From Hymenolepis diminuta (lineage: Eukaryota; Platyhelminthes; Cestoda; Cyclophyllidea; Hymenolepididae): 64,000 bases of DNA. The notes under the pieces were generated by a model, which was given only the letters and a program-made list of their open reading frames with translations, was not told where the DNA came from and did no database searches. The stretch's first letter is position 1, and the number at the start of each line of letters is the position of its first letter. The stretch covers positions 507,091-571,090 of the forward strand of contig CAADRB010000025.1 in assembly GCA_900708905.1 (NCBI GenBank). The letters run 5' to 3'. The translations under genes and the position numbers were made by a program. Shown here one piece after another: positions 1 through 11,540 of the stretch.

Positions 1-3000
1 TGAATAATCTTCTGGAGATTACGCCAAGTATCCTCCAAGGCCACCATATTGAACCAGGTATAGGGATTCTCTTCAACCTACAGGTAAATTAAAAAATCAT
101 AAGTTCAAAATCGGCACTAAGATTACTTAAACCCATGTCTAAAGCAACGACTTACACCATAGCCCTTAATCTCTTGATCTAGCTGACGCAAGCGTTGGAA
201 GTCAGTTTCAGCAGGTTTGAGAGAAGCCTTGAATTGGTCTTGTGCTTCAACCAGAGCACGAATTTCATCAAGCGAATTGCAACGAACAGGGTCTGTAAGA
301 TCCTCTTCAGCATTCTCAAACCAGGAATTGAAAGTCGAAGCACGTTTAGCAAAATCAAGATACAACTCCTCAACCTTCTTGTATTGATTTTGCAGTTGGA
401 GAAGCTCATTCTTACGACGTTCAGACTCACTCTTCAAGCGTTCCCATCTACCAATCAAGGTGTCAAATCTCTGCTGAATAGCCTGAGATTGAGCATGTTT
501 CGATTGAATGAGTTGATCGTGGAGTTCAGTGATTGTCTTGATGCCCTCAGTACGGAAAGATTCTAGAGCAGTATCGAAGGTTTCATGCTTTGTGAGAAGA
601 GTTTGAACGGAACTCAAATCACGTCCATAGTCTTCAGATCGCACCTGAGCTTCACGATCGGCAATCCACAACTCGACAACATCTGTCTTCCACATGAATT
701 GAAGGAAGGCGTGATTATCCAGCAGTATGGCCTTTCTACGCTCAGCATTGCGTATCAATACATTAAGTTTCTCACGCAGAGCCTCACATTTCTGCTCAAT
801 AGCGGCCTTGTTGTGGTTTCCACGTTCGATCAGGTCCAATCCAGCCTGACAGATCTCTTCACATTTCTTGCGATGGACTTTAAGATCAGCTTCAAAAGCC
901 TCGTGTTGTTTGATTAGACCCTGAACAGCGGCAGAAGTGTCTCCGTGGTCGTCGGATGAAAGGAGGTGTTGCTTTTCGAGGATCCAGGCAGTCTCCTCCT
1001 CAACGGCATCGAGGAAGTCCTGATAATCAGAGGATTCATCCAACTTACGATCGCGATTAGCAGTAAGGGTTTGAAGTTCCTCCCAAGCCTGGTTCAAATG
1101 CTATAAGAGCAGGTTGAAATATGGTATTAGATTCAAACGTTAACATTTACAAGCTGCAAGTATTTGTTACTTTAACAGTAGTGTAAAACACGCATAATCT
1201 CATAGAGAACTATGTTTAACCCAAAAATTTACAACCCTAGTCCTAGTATTTAAAAATAACCCTAAATACACATACAGTTTGATACAAAATATAAAACTAT
1301 GTAAATACTTGCTGTATTTTTGTCAAATTTAAAACTAGGGAGTTTCATTGGTAAGTAAAAGTCTTTTATGCTTGAGAAAATGCACTTGATAAGGTGATTA
1401 TTCTCTAGAAATGCTCCAGAAACAAGAGGCCATCGAAGATCTAAACTCAATTTTTGACAAAGTTGAAAAAGATTAAATCAACCCTGAGCTATTAACTTTG
1501 CAAACACCGAGATACCCTAAAACTTCCTTTCTCTACAATTCTGCGTTTCTCTTGCGTAAATTTTCAAGTTTCAGCCATTGATAATAATGCATTTGAACAC
1601 AGTAGCATCTAATTAACTTACACAGAGTACTAAAGAATGATTTAATTGGAAACTATGCTTAAGGTAAAAAAAGTTTATGACCTTAGAACCTTGTATGATA
1701 TTCCAACACTCCACTCATTTACAACTAAACACGATTTAGTAAACTACCAAACTAAACATCCATGTATACATGGAAGCCAATCCTAAGCTCAGAAGTTGCT
1801 TATAACTATTAAATGAAACTAAAAGAACAGAGACAACTCACATCAATGCGTTTCTGAATCTCCACAGGGTCAGCCAACTCAGTGTTAGACATGAGTTCTT
1901 GTCCTTGTTGTGTAACTTGGTGTACCGCAGGTTTGTGAGCAACAATCTCGGCTTCAAGTCTCTTATGCTTTTTCTTAAGGTTTCTCACACTAATCAGATC
2001 ACGTCCATAGTCCTCCGAGCTGACTAGAATTTTCTTTTCACGAATCCACGCTTCCTCATCATCCAAATTGCGGTAGAAGTCATGAAGACACTTGGCTTTG
2101 CCCAAAGTAATAGCACGGTTTTCTGAAAGAGCTCTAATCTTCTCATAGCGTTCATTGATCCATCTCTTGCGTTCTTTGATCGTATCAGCATCGATAGCTC
2201 CCGAAGCATAGAGTTCATCAGCTCTCGCGTTGAGTTCAGAGATGCGGTCCTCATGAGCCTGGATATCAGTAGTGAGAACTTGGTGTTTGGAGAGGAGACT
2301 ATCCACAGAAGCAGAATCTTTTCCATAGTCGGGACTAGCTAATGAAGCCTCAACTTCACCTAGCCAGAATTCAATATCCTTAACACCAGCATTGTAAGCA
2401 GCTTGTCTGTTAGCCTCTTGAAGCTTTGCAGACTTCTCTTCAGATCTGCGGATAAGATCCTCCCATTGTTCGGCAAGTTTACCCAATCTCTCTTCAACAG
2501 CACTCTCCTGTCCCTTGCATTGTCCTTTATCAATTAGACGTTGACCAGCTCCAAGAATAGCTTGAAGACGCTCAGCATTTGCAGCCAATTCAGCCTGGAA
2601 CGCTTGATGTTTCTGATGCTTAGCTTGAACATTGATGGATGGATCTTTGTAGGAATCATCCATAGTAGCCTGGAGTTTCTCATTGATCCAAATTTCCATT
2701 TCATCAGCATCACGAAGGAAGGCCTGCAGTGTTTGGACATCTCCTAAACGACTGCGGTTCTCAATCATGGCCTGCTTGAGCTCAGCCCATCTACCAAGAA
2801 CCTCATCACGTTTCGCCTGAACACCGGGGGCATCATAGTGACCCTCAGCCATCAAGGCGTTAGCAGAAGCGTCAAGGGCTTGAATTTTAGCCTCCTGGGC
2901 TGTAATGGCACGGTTAAAGTTCTCGTGTTTTTTGATGAGAGCGTCGACCTTGTCAACATCGTCTCCAGAAGTTCCAACCAGTGAGGACTCACGCATGCTC

Positions 3001-6000
3001 ATCCAGTCTTCAGCTTGTTCACAATCGCGAAGGAACTGTTGCTGCTTAAGGTTTTGTTCCAAAGCTTTCTCACGATCTAGCCAGGCTCTTTAAAGAAAAA
3101 GGAAATCACCGATTAGATATGAACTAAAATCAAGGATCAAAAAACTATCGGAGGGTCAAACTTACTTAAGAAGATTCTCTCTAGCAGCACGGGTTGCCTC
3201 AATACGTTCTTCAATCTCAGGGCTAGCATAATGCTTGTTCTCCAACAGTTCATGTCCAAAAGCGTCAAAATTATCGAAAGTACCCACACGAGCATCAATT
3301 TCAGCACGGTGTTCCTGATGACGTTCAATCAAGGCTTCAGCACCTGTCACATCAGTTGCCAGATCATTGGAAGTGACTAGAGCGTTCATTGTATTCATCC
3401 AAGATTGGAGATCACTAAAAGAGAATAAAAACAATCACTCAAAAGGTCATATCGGGTTCCATATAAAGCAATGTTTGCTAAACTAACCGTCCATCAGCAA
3501 GGAATTTCTGAAGATCGAGAGAATCCAATAGCTTGGCTTTGCGAGCTTCAGCTTTAGCCGTCAAATCATTCCAAGCTTGGTTAATTTGTTCCTGGTGTTG
3601 ACAGATACCTTCAGCTTCTTGAGGATGACTTTGAGCAAGGTCAGCAGCCTTCACATCGAGTTGTTTAACACGATCGCCAAGGGCAACGAGATCTCTTTCA
3701 AGAGCATCATGTTTGCGAATGAGACGCTGAACCGAAGTGAGATCTTTTCCGACATCATCTGTGGTTAGGCGTAAATCCTTTTCATCAATCCATTCTTTGG
3801 CTTCATCACAATCACGATGGTAGCGCTGAACAGCATTAATATCATCTAAATTCTTGACCTTCTTTGTGGTCACCTCCTCCAGCTGTTCGTATTTCTTTTG
3901 TAACTGCATAATGATACCTTCAATCTTCTCAACAGCCTCCGTTTGACCACCTCGTTTGAGTTTATCAGCTTTGTCGCGGATATCTTGAACACGAAGTTCA
4001 CGATCTTTTTGCTCAGCCATGAGGTTATCAACTCTTTTGCGTTCACATTCAACTTCTTCCAGTTTTACCGGAACGATTGTTTCGGTTACAGCAAGGAGTT
4101 CCTTCTCAACAACCCACTGATGAAGATCATTAGCCTCACGAACAAGTTGGTAGGCTTGAACAGAACCCTGAAGACGCTCTCTACGATCACGACCGAGTTT
4201 CAGTAGATTGGCATACTGCTCCTCAAGGCGTTTTTGTTGCAAAGCGACAGTGAGGGGTTGATCAAGGAGATGAGATTGACTGTCAGTCAATGGAGCATCG
4301 ATTTTCTTCAAATAGGCAGCTGGAACGAAGCCCTGACGATCGTTGATCTCGACCTTCCACCAATCCTTACTAGAACTATTTAAAAGGGAGAGGATTTCAC
4401 CTTTGCGCATGGAGACATCCCGTGGAGCTTTTTCCTGATAGTCATAGAGAGCAACAACCAGTTCCTTTCCCATGAGGTCTCCTACAGGAACCTCCTGCAT
4501 TCCACATTCAGAAGCCTGTTTTCCTAAGCTCTCAATAGTGGACCCATATGCTTCAATATCAGCCATCAAGGCGTCGTGTTTCTTGAGAAGGGCTTCAGTA
4601 GAATCTTCATCCCTTCCGAGTTCTTTCGAATCAACCAGGGGTTCCTTCTCATGCATCCAGCTTTCGGCTTCACTAGCATCAGCAAAGTACTGTTGGGCTT
4701 GGAGAGAGTCGTCAAGGAGTTTGCGTCGATTATCGGCCTTTTGACGAAGATCTTCCCAAGCGGAGTTGAGACCAGCAATACGCTTTTTGATCTCATCTGC
4801 AGCAAAGTGACCCTGTTGAGCCATGTTCTCACCAGTCTGACAGACGTCCTGAATGCGAGGCTCGTGGCCTGCAATCTCGGCCATTACTGCCTGGTGTTTC
4901 TTGATCAAGTTCTGGACACCGATCAAATCACGACCTAAGCAGATAAGAATGCAGTGATAATAAACTTGAATGCATATGTTAGTAAAAAACAACTAGCTAT
5001 TAAACGAAATATCACTAAGGTACATAAGTTACCGGAAAAAAAAACAATCAAAAGTTAGTATGGTATTAAGTGAAGAGAAGCCAGCAATTTCCCATTTAAA
5101 AAAAAACACTCCGAACTATAAGAATTTCATCAAATGGCACAATATTCGTACCTTTCGATTTGAATAACCATTGGGACTAACACGAATAATTAGAGGTTTC
5201 ATCGAACAGAAAGAAGCCAGTTTTCCATATCATGAAGTCGAGCTTAAGCCTTAATGAAGACGCATAATTAAGTAAAAACAAAAGTCCTTAATTTTAGGTA
5301 TAGATGTGTAGACTATTGCAAAATGCCAACCACTTTCTAATATTGTAGTCAATGAAGAGCAGTAATCAATTTACGGTTTACTACAATGGCGATTTTTATC
5401 AATGCTTGGAATTAACATTGATTTGAATAATGTAAAGTGCTGCAAAATGAACACCGATTGCTAGTACAATGACCAGTGAGGGATAGCTATAGGTTTACCA
5501 TGTCCATAAAACCGTAATGGTGATCCCTTATCAAAAAGTGTAACTGAAATCGCAAAAACTTAATCGGAATTCGAGCGGATCTATAATGCATTAAAAGGGC
5601 AAACAAAGGTGAGTATGGTTTGAAATGTAGATTTAACAATCAATCCTTGGTCCGATATGTCTTGAGTACGAATCCGGTGTCGATCTACAGGGACAATCAA
5701 TGGAGGCCCTAGATCTTTTCAAAGGGTTTAACAATTAATAAAACTATGTACTTCGGTAGAGCATTGGTCACTGTGCTCGTCCAACATATCAGAAATCAAG
5801 GGTTCGATTCCTATCGACGAGCATCCAGTGAGTAGAATGGCCAATCGCACTGATTAAATCTGACTAATATACAGAGTAGCAGAATTCGAGTCTCACCATG
5901 AAGTCTCCATGATGCCACTTAATACTCAAAATGAGCGTGGGAAAATGCTTTACTAAATGGGCTTGGGAATTAAAAAGCAATCAATGATTAGTCATTTAGG

Positions 6001-9000
6001 CTACTGCAAAAGGGCTAAAATGGAAACCAGTGAAGGGTAGCTGTTAATTTAAGATGTTCATAAAAATGCAGTGCAGATCTCTTATTAATGCGTGAAAGTG
6101 ACAGCGAAAAGTGACTGAATCCTAATGTTAACGCATGAAAATGGTAACTGAAAATTTATCTGTCGTTCTGTAAAGTGAATAAGACGTCCTCAAAATATTA
6201 TGTATTGACAAAACAGTGGTTTTGAGTCCAATAGTCGGGTTCCAAAACCTAACGTCCGATTTTAGACCATTACAATAAGACAAACATTTGAATGTATTCT
6301 CGTTTACTGATAGTGCTGGGGGATAAATTCATTCAACCAACTTGAGAATTAATAGAAATCCACACAGAACTGTTTTCTAGAGGTTGATCATATAAACTAC
6401 TGCAAAATGGCCACACCATTCTAATGTAGAAGCCAGTGAAGGGTAGTTATCTATTTACGATGTTCTTAAAAACGCAATGATATACTTTTGTCATTGCGAG
6501 GAACAGACATCGAAAAAGGAGCAGTAAGCTATCCTAATTTCCAACCTAGTAAAACTTACCAGAGAACATAAATGAAAACACCCCTAAAGCAGAATATTTG
6601 GATAGTAAAATAGAAAACCTAATCCTTTTGTGAAACTATACTACTATAATCAAAGACTCAACACTTACCAACGTTGTTTGAAGCCGCAACGGGTTCCTTC
6701 TCCCGAATCCAGTCTTCTTCATCCTCCACATCTCGATAGAATTGATGCAATCTGTAGGCATCATCCAGCCTTGCTCTCTTGTTCTTCAGAGGTTCAGCCA
6801 AGGCATCATAGCGGGCCATGACTTGTTGCTGTTTCTCCTCTAAAATCGGAGCATCATAGTGACCCTCCTGCTTGAACATCTCCACCTGATCTCTGAAAGC
6901 TCCAATACGGTCCCGATGCGACTGGACATCTGATTCAAGAAGGTTGTGTTTCTTTTGAATGTTAATGACATTATTCAAGTCCCTTCCATGATCATCTGAA
7001 GCCAGTTTAGCCTCAACTTCTGACAACCAGAGTTCGACATCCTCAATGTTGCGGACAAATTGTTGTTGATTGTTAGCTTGTTCGAGGTTCTTTCCCTTCT
7101 TAGACATAGCGTCAAGGAGTTGGACCCAGAGGTTATCAAGTTCGTTGATTCTTCCATTGATATCATCAGATTTGTAGTGACCAGCATCAACTAGATCAGT
7201 ACCCATTTTTTTCACTTCATCCATTCTCGAACGATTGGCATTGATCTCTGATTCAAAGTTGTGGTGTTTCTGCACTTTAGTCTGTAGGTTGGTTGGATCC
7301 TTGTAATTCTCATCAGTGGCAGTTTTGAGCTTCTCCATAATCCAAGCTTTCATTTCATCAGCATCCCGGTCGAACATTTGATAGCGATGAGAATCGACAA
7401 GTTGTTGATGACGTAGAGCAGCTTTTTCTTGAAGAGCTGTCCGACGTTTCAGAAGAGATCCTCTACGTTCAGCAACTTCGGGTGAAGCGTAGTGATGTCC
7501 AGCAATCAGTTTATCAGCAAAAGATTCGAGATTCTTGATTTTCTCTTCCTGGGCAGTTAGGGACTTCTCAAAGTCCTCCTGTTTCCTCATTAGGGCCTCA
7601 GCAGCATCTAAGGAATCACCGACATCCTTGTTTTCAAGGAATGCCTCCTGTTTAGCGATCCAAGCCTCAGCTTGTTCAGCATCACGGAAGAAGAGCATAA
7701 GGTCCATACATTGCTCAAATTGAACTCTTCTCTCTTCCCAGAGGTCAAGAAGAGAGTCACGTTCATTTTGAAGATTATTCATCTTCTTAACAACGTCAGC
7801 ACTTGTGGGATGACCCATATCAACCAAACGCTGTCCCTCTTCCATGCATGCTTTATAAGCGTCTTCTCTAGAATCAATCTCCCCTTTGTGTTCATTATGA
7901 CGTTCAACTTGCGCCTCCGCGCCTGCAACATCTTTAGCTAACTTATCTGCAGAGATAATGGCTTTAGTATCTGCAATCCAGAGAGTAAGATCTCTCCAAT
8001 CAGCAAGAAATCGATGCAGAAGGAAAGACTCCTCAAGTTTGTTCTTTCTATCAGCAGACTTGGCTTTTAGATCTTGCCAGGCATTAGCGAGAGTAGCTCT
8101 CTTCTCTTGAATGGTATCACGGGAATCAGGATGTTTTTCCGATAAAGCATCAGCATCAACATCGAGTTGGGAAACCTTATCCTCGAGGGTAGCTAAATCA
8201 CGTTCCAGGGCATCATGTTTGCGTTGCAAGGCTTGTACTGAAACCAAATCACGACCACAATCATCAATTGACAAGGGTATGGACTTTTCGTTGAGCCAGG
8301 AAATTGCTTTATCAGTTTCACGGAAAAAGCGTTGAATTTCATGGGCTTCATAGAGTTTATTCTGTCTCTTGCTAGCAAGATCTTTTAAGCGTTCTAGGGC
8401 TTCCCTAACTTCAGTCTTCTTTTCCATAATAAGAGCTTCTTCTGGGTACTCTTCCTTAAGCAATTCATCAGCTTTAGCGTAGATTTCGACAGCACGACCT
8501 TCTTGGTACTCAAGGTCTTTCATGAATTCATCAAACTTCTTTTGGAGAACTTCAACATGTTCTAGATCTTGTCCAAATTCTTCGGATGTAACTAGGGCTT
8601 CTTTCTCACGAATCCAGAACAGAAGTTCATCAACTCTACGAAGATAGTTAACGTATTCGAGAGTGAGATTAAGAAGGCGAGCCTTTTGTTTGAACATAGC
8701 CATGAGTTTTTCCCACAGGGCATGAAGTTCATCAAGAATGTTTCGAATCAATTCTGAGGCGTAGTGGCGTTGAGAGATCATTTCTTCACCGCTGGCATCG
8801 AGAGCAGTAAGTGTCTCAAAGTGAGCATTCACTTCTAATTCAAGAGCTTGGTGTTTCTGTTTCTTGGCTTGGAGATTTGTCAAATCTTTAAAATCTTCAT
8901 TATTGTAGGTTTCTAGTTTCTCTTGAATCCAGCTTTCTAATTCATCTGCGTCTCGCTTGAAGTACTGATAGCGTTTCGCGTCCTCTAAACGACGACGACG

Positions 9001-9180
9001 CTCATCAGTTGCTTCTTTGAAGGCAGCATAACGGTCCAGGACTTGGTTTCTTCTGTTACGAACATCTTCTGGGGTCTCCAGAATTGCAGGCTCTTTAACA
9101 GCTGCAATTTCGGGATTGACCGCCGGGGTGTCAGAGAGCGATTCTGAAGGCACCTCCATTGCCTGTGGTTCTTTTTCCAT
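1..9180 (-). CDS. SPTAN1: alpha-spectrin (non-erythroid, SPTAN1-like), 3'-truncated by the window edge
   Basis: Alpha-spectrin pairs with beta-spectrin to form the submembrane actin-crosslinking skeleton. Exons on the minus strand: 9180-6669, 4934-3488, 3414-3166, 3087-1842, 1100-156 and 77-1 (continues off the edge); all junctions are GT-AG and in frame. About 2158 residues are present: a short N-terminal extension, then tandem spectrin repeats of about 106 residues with the usual xxW and YGRDL/KKH signatures. An SH3 domain (about residues 992-1051, positions 4473-4294) carries ALYDY, DWWKV and the GFVPAAY end. Repeat order is colinear with vertebrate alpha-II spectrin as I remember it. The last readable exon holds NPYTWF, which precedes the calmodulin-like EF hands, so roughly 300 residues are missing on the left. 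The calpain/caspase loop found in vertebrate alpha-II after the SH3 repeat is not seen. The start ATG matches the family's short N-terminus; an AG lies one base upstream of it. Confidence 0.97.
1101..1841 (-). other. alpha-spectrin intron 4
   Basis: A 741-bp AT-rich intron with donor GTGAGT and acceptor TATAG. I see no repeat or coding signal inside it. The other readable spectrin introns are short: 73 bp (3415-3487), 78 bp (3088-3165) and 78 bp (78-155). Confidence 0.85.
5311..5400. repeat. spectrin-intron repeat unit, copy 1 (degenerate)
   Basis: Begins with CTATTGCAAAATGCCAACC and continues with a CAATGAAGAGCAGTAATCAA-like stretch and an ATTTACGG-like segment. It matches the order of blocks in the three copies downstream but is the most diverged and shortest. 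Confidence 0.6.
5437..5560. repeat. spectrin-intron repeat unit, copy 2
   Basis: Shares with the 6.0 and 6.4 kb copies the ordered blocks CTGCAAAATG, CCAGTGAGGGATAGCTAT, TTTACCATGTCCATAAAA, and a following CTTATCAAAAAGTGTAACTG-like segment. Function is unknown. Confidence 0.7.
5751..5976 (+). repeat. tRNA-derived SINE-like element, copy 1
   Basis: The left part looks like a tRNA gene: GGTAGAGCATTGG resembles a pol III A box and GGTTCGATTCC fits a B box. The flanks TGCTCGTC (5778-5785) and GACGAGCA (5816-5823) are complementary. The body then has GGCCAATCGCACTGATTAA, CTGACTAATATACAGAG, a CTCACC block and an AAATGGGCTTGGGAATTAAA tail. The same order of blocks recurs elsewhere in the window on both strands, so this is a dispersed element, not a functional tRNA. 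Confidence 0.75.
5999..6122. repeat. spectrin-intron repeat unit, copy 3
   Basis: Contains CTACTGCAAAAGGGC, CCAGTGAAGGGTAGCTG, AAGATGTTCATAAAAATGCA and CTCTTATTAATGCGTGAAAG in the same order as copies 2 and 4. Confidence 0.75.
6391..6520. repeat. spectrin-intron repeat unit, copy 4
   Basis: Contains CTACTGCAAAATGGCCACAC, GCCAGTGAAGGGTAGTTAT, TTTACGATGTTCTTAAAAAC and CATCGAAAAAGGAG. It is closest to copy 3. Confidence 0.75.
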
Positions 9181-9765
9181 TCTGCTTTAAAATGGATAAA
9201 AGCATATAAGGAAGCATATTCAAAGTGCGGAAAATATAAACTTAAAATAGAATGAGATGCAGGTAACAAAATCTACGATTGCAAAATTCAATAATGTAAC
9301 TAATGAACTAAATAGAAAATAACGGTAAGTTATGATAATAAGGCATACTTAAAATCACGCCTAGAAATTTAAAATAATATAATAAAAAACACATTAAAAA
9401 TGAAATATCGCAAAACCACCTAACCAGAAAGGGATAGTAGGCGCTATATAATCTGAAAAACAATGTGGCCCACCGATTAATTCATACAAACAAGTTAGCA
9501 AATTTTGATTATTCAGAAAATATATTTAAGTACTGAAGCTTTTGTCTATATATAAACAAAATTTTCGCAGATTTATTTGAGTTATGCTATTAAACACTTA
9601 CTGTTTATTTAATTTGAAAGTGAGATTTGAAAACAATCCTTATCGCATTTACTTCTAAGGGAAATTATTGGCCAACATAAATACTATAAAAATTATATAT
9701 TTGCATATGGAAATAAGGATAAATGTTTATAGTAGAAGGATTTAAAGTCAACTTTTTGTTTTATT

Positions 9766-10074
9766 GGGGCTACATCGATCGAATATATGGAATAAGTCAA
9801 GTCATGCATGTCCTTAGACCAGTATGGAGGGGACCGGTAGGCCACTCCAATTCATCGTAAGTAAATTAGGCTTATATGCAAAGCACTTCCTTGTTATACA
9901 TCAGTCATATCTCGCTGTCGATGTCTCGGCGTGATAAATGGCATCTGTTTAGGTATCTAGGTACAAACATGTACACACAGCTGGACCGCCTGTGGACACT
10001 GCAGTGGAGATCCTATCGCCAGTCAAGCATTTCTAACCGCCAGGTATTGACAAACTTCTGCTGACCATGGCGCA
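9766..10074 (+). mobile_element. LTR-like repeat, copy A (5' end worn)
   Basis: Aligns over about 300 bp with copies B, C and D. Shared blocks are CATCGATCGAATATATGGAA, TAAGTCAAGTCA, AGTATGGAGG, CACTCCAATT, CATCTGTTTAGGTATCTAG, GGACCGCCTGTGGACACTG, and AGTCAAGCATTTCTAA near the end. It lies in the opposite orientation to copy B about 310 bp away, forming a long imperfect inverted repeat. The expected TGTAAT start is not recognisable here. Confidence 0.75.
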
Positions 10075-10385
10075 CTTTTTCGAATCGATGGTTCGATATC
10101 TATATGTATCAATATTTCTTGAGTAAATTTTTCAATGGGAATGTAATATACCTTACCCCTAAACCACTCTGATAACTCCTCTTCTTCGCCAAGGAGTAGT
10201 GAATTTTGGCATATATTGCTGAAGTATACTGTTCCCAATGGACAGATGCATTGGGATTGAACTAATTACTTTATAAAAATCTGCGAAATTTTAGTTAATG
10301 TTATACTTATTCTTCTTGTTACAGACAGTGCGCTTACAATCATTATTGCTTTTTTATCTCAAAGAGCAGTCACTGGTTATAATAT

Positions 10386-10713
10386 TGCTATAGCCGGCAG
10401 ATTTCTATCAACACTCGGCAATTAGAAATGCTTGACTGACGAAAAGATCTCCACTACAGTGTCCACAGGTGGTCCCGCTGTGTGTTTGCGTGTTTGCACA
10501 CAGATACCTAAACAGATGTCAATCATCACGCCGGGATAACGACAACGAGACATGACTAACGTCCAACGAAGAAATGTTTTACATATAAACCTAATCTACT
10601 AATTAATAAATTGGGGTGGCTTGTCTGCCATATCCGAACTGATCTGACATATATGACTTGACTTATTCCATCTATTTCATCAAGTGGTTCCGATAGACCT
10701 TAACATCATTACA
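10386..10713 (-). mobile_element. solo-LTR-like element, copy B, with 5-bp direct-repeat flanks
   Basis: On the minus strand this 328-bp element starts TGTAATGATG and ends TATAGCA, giving the TG...CA termini typical of long terminal repeats. The flanks are AATAT at 10381-10385 and AATAT at 10714-10718, a perfect 5-bp direct repeat, as left by integrase-mediated insertion. No internal retroelement region adjoins it, so a solo LTR is the simplest reading. Related copies are A, C and D. Confidence 0.75.
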
Positions 10714-11389
10714 AATATACTTTTAAATAAAATAACTAGTTAAAAAATCATATCTTTTCTTTTTTCTATAATATAAAAAACCTTTAATTAGTAAGTATCG
10801 TGAGCAAATTATGTTTCTCGTACAAAAGTTGCCACAGACTTAAATCAGTTGAGGATAGAGGTCGCACGCTCCTTTTTCTCGATCGAAGTTGCAAGCAGCA
10901 GTCAACTCAAAAACCCTTATGGACAATTACCCACGACAATGAAGTAAATTTTATTTTCTTAAGCTGCCCAAATTGGGGTGATATTTTTGAGTCAAAGGTA
11001 AAAATAAAAGGGCTGTCTGACATCGAGTTTCGACTGTTCCTGGCAATTAGTTGAATATGGATTAATTTTTTCAAAGAAGCAGTTGCATAAGACAAAGCAG
11101 CAGAATCTCAGTGTGGGCAAAACACAATAAAACAGGAATAAGAGGAAAATTAAGATCAACTTGAAATGCAGTGCAAAACAACCATTGTATTGATATTTAG
11201 TCATGTTTAATATAGATGTGTTTCATTTAATAATTCAAAATCTCAAAATAATCTGAACTATAAAAACACTGCTGGAACTATTGCGGATATTTACTTTATC
11301 AATAACACGAAAATAAAAAAGTCAATTCACTACTTTTGTGACATATTTTAAAATGTGTATAAATGGAAATTAGTATCTGAACATTCGGT

Positions 11390-11540
11390 CTCTCTATTTA
11401 TTACTCACATACTCACTCATACCCCTGCATTTACACGCACTTACATTTTCAAGCACGCATTTAGACGCGTAACCCAGCTCTCCTTCCTCCCACACACCCT
11501 CTCTTCCCTTTCTCTTTCCTCTGCGAGCGCTCAATTTAAC
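11390..11540 (+). repeat. C/T-rich tract with CA-like runs
   Basis: The plus strand is strongly pyrimidine-biased (CTCACATACTCACTCATACC, then CTTCCTCCCACACACCCTCT and more). It lies 1.5 kb upstream of the ANKRD13 start. It could be simple low-complexity sequence or part of a promoter; nothing in it decides between these. Confidence 0.45.

Larger units (their letters stand above)
4935..6668 (-). other. alpha-spectrin intron 1, repeat-rich, no gene
   Basis: This is a 1734-bp intron with a GTAAGT donor at 6668 and a TTAG acceptor at 4935. It holds four diverged copies of an unnamed unit of about 120 bp and one tRNA-derived SINE-like copy, described separately. No open frame with recognisable similarity was seen. 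Confidence 0.85.

Noticed and set aside
5778..5823. Possible tRNA gene (B box plus complementary ends)
   Set aside because: The cloverleaf cannot be completed, and the same sequence recurs in degenerate form about ten more times with a conserved non-tRNA body, so it is a SINE head.
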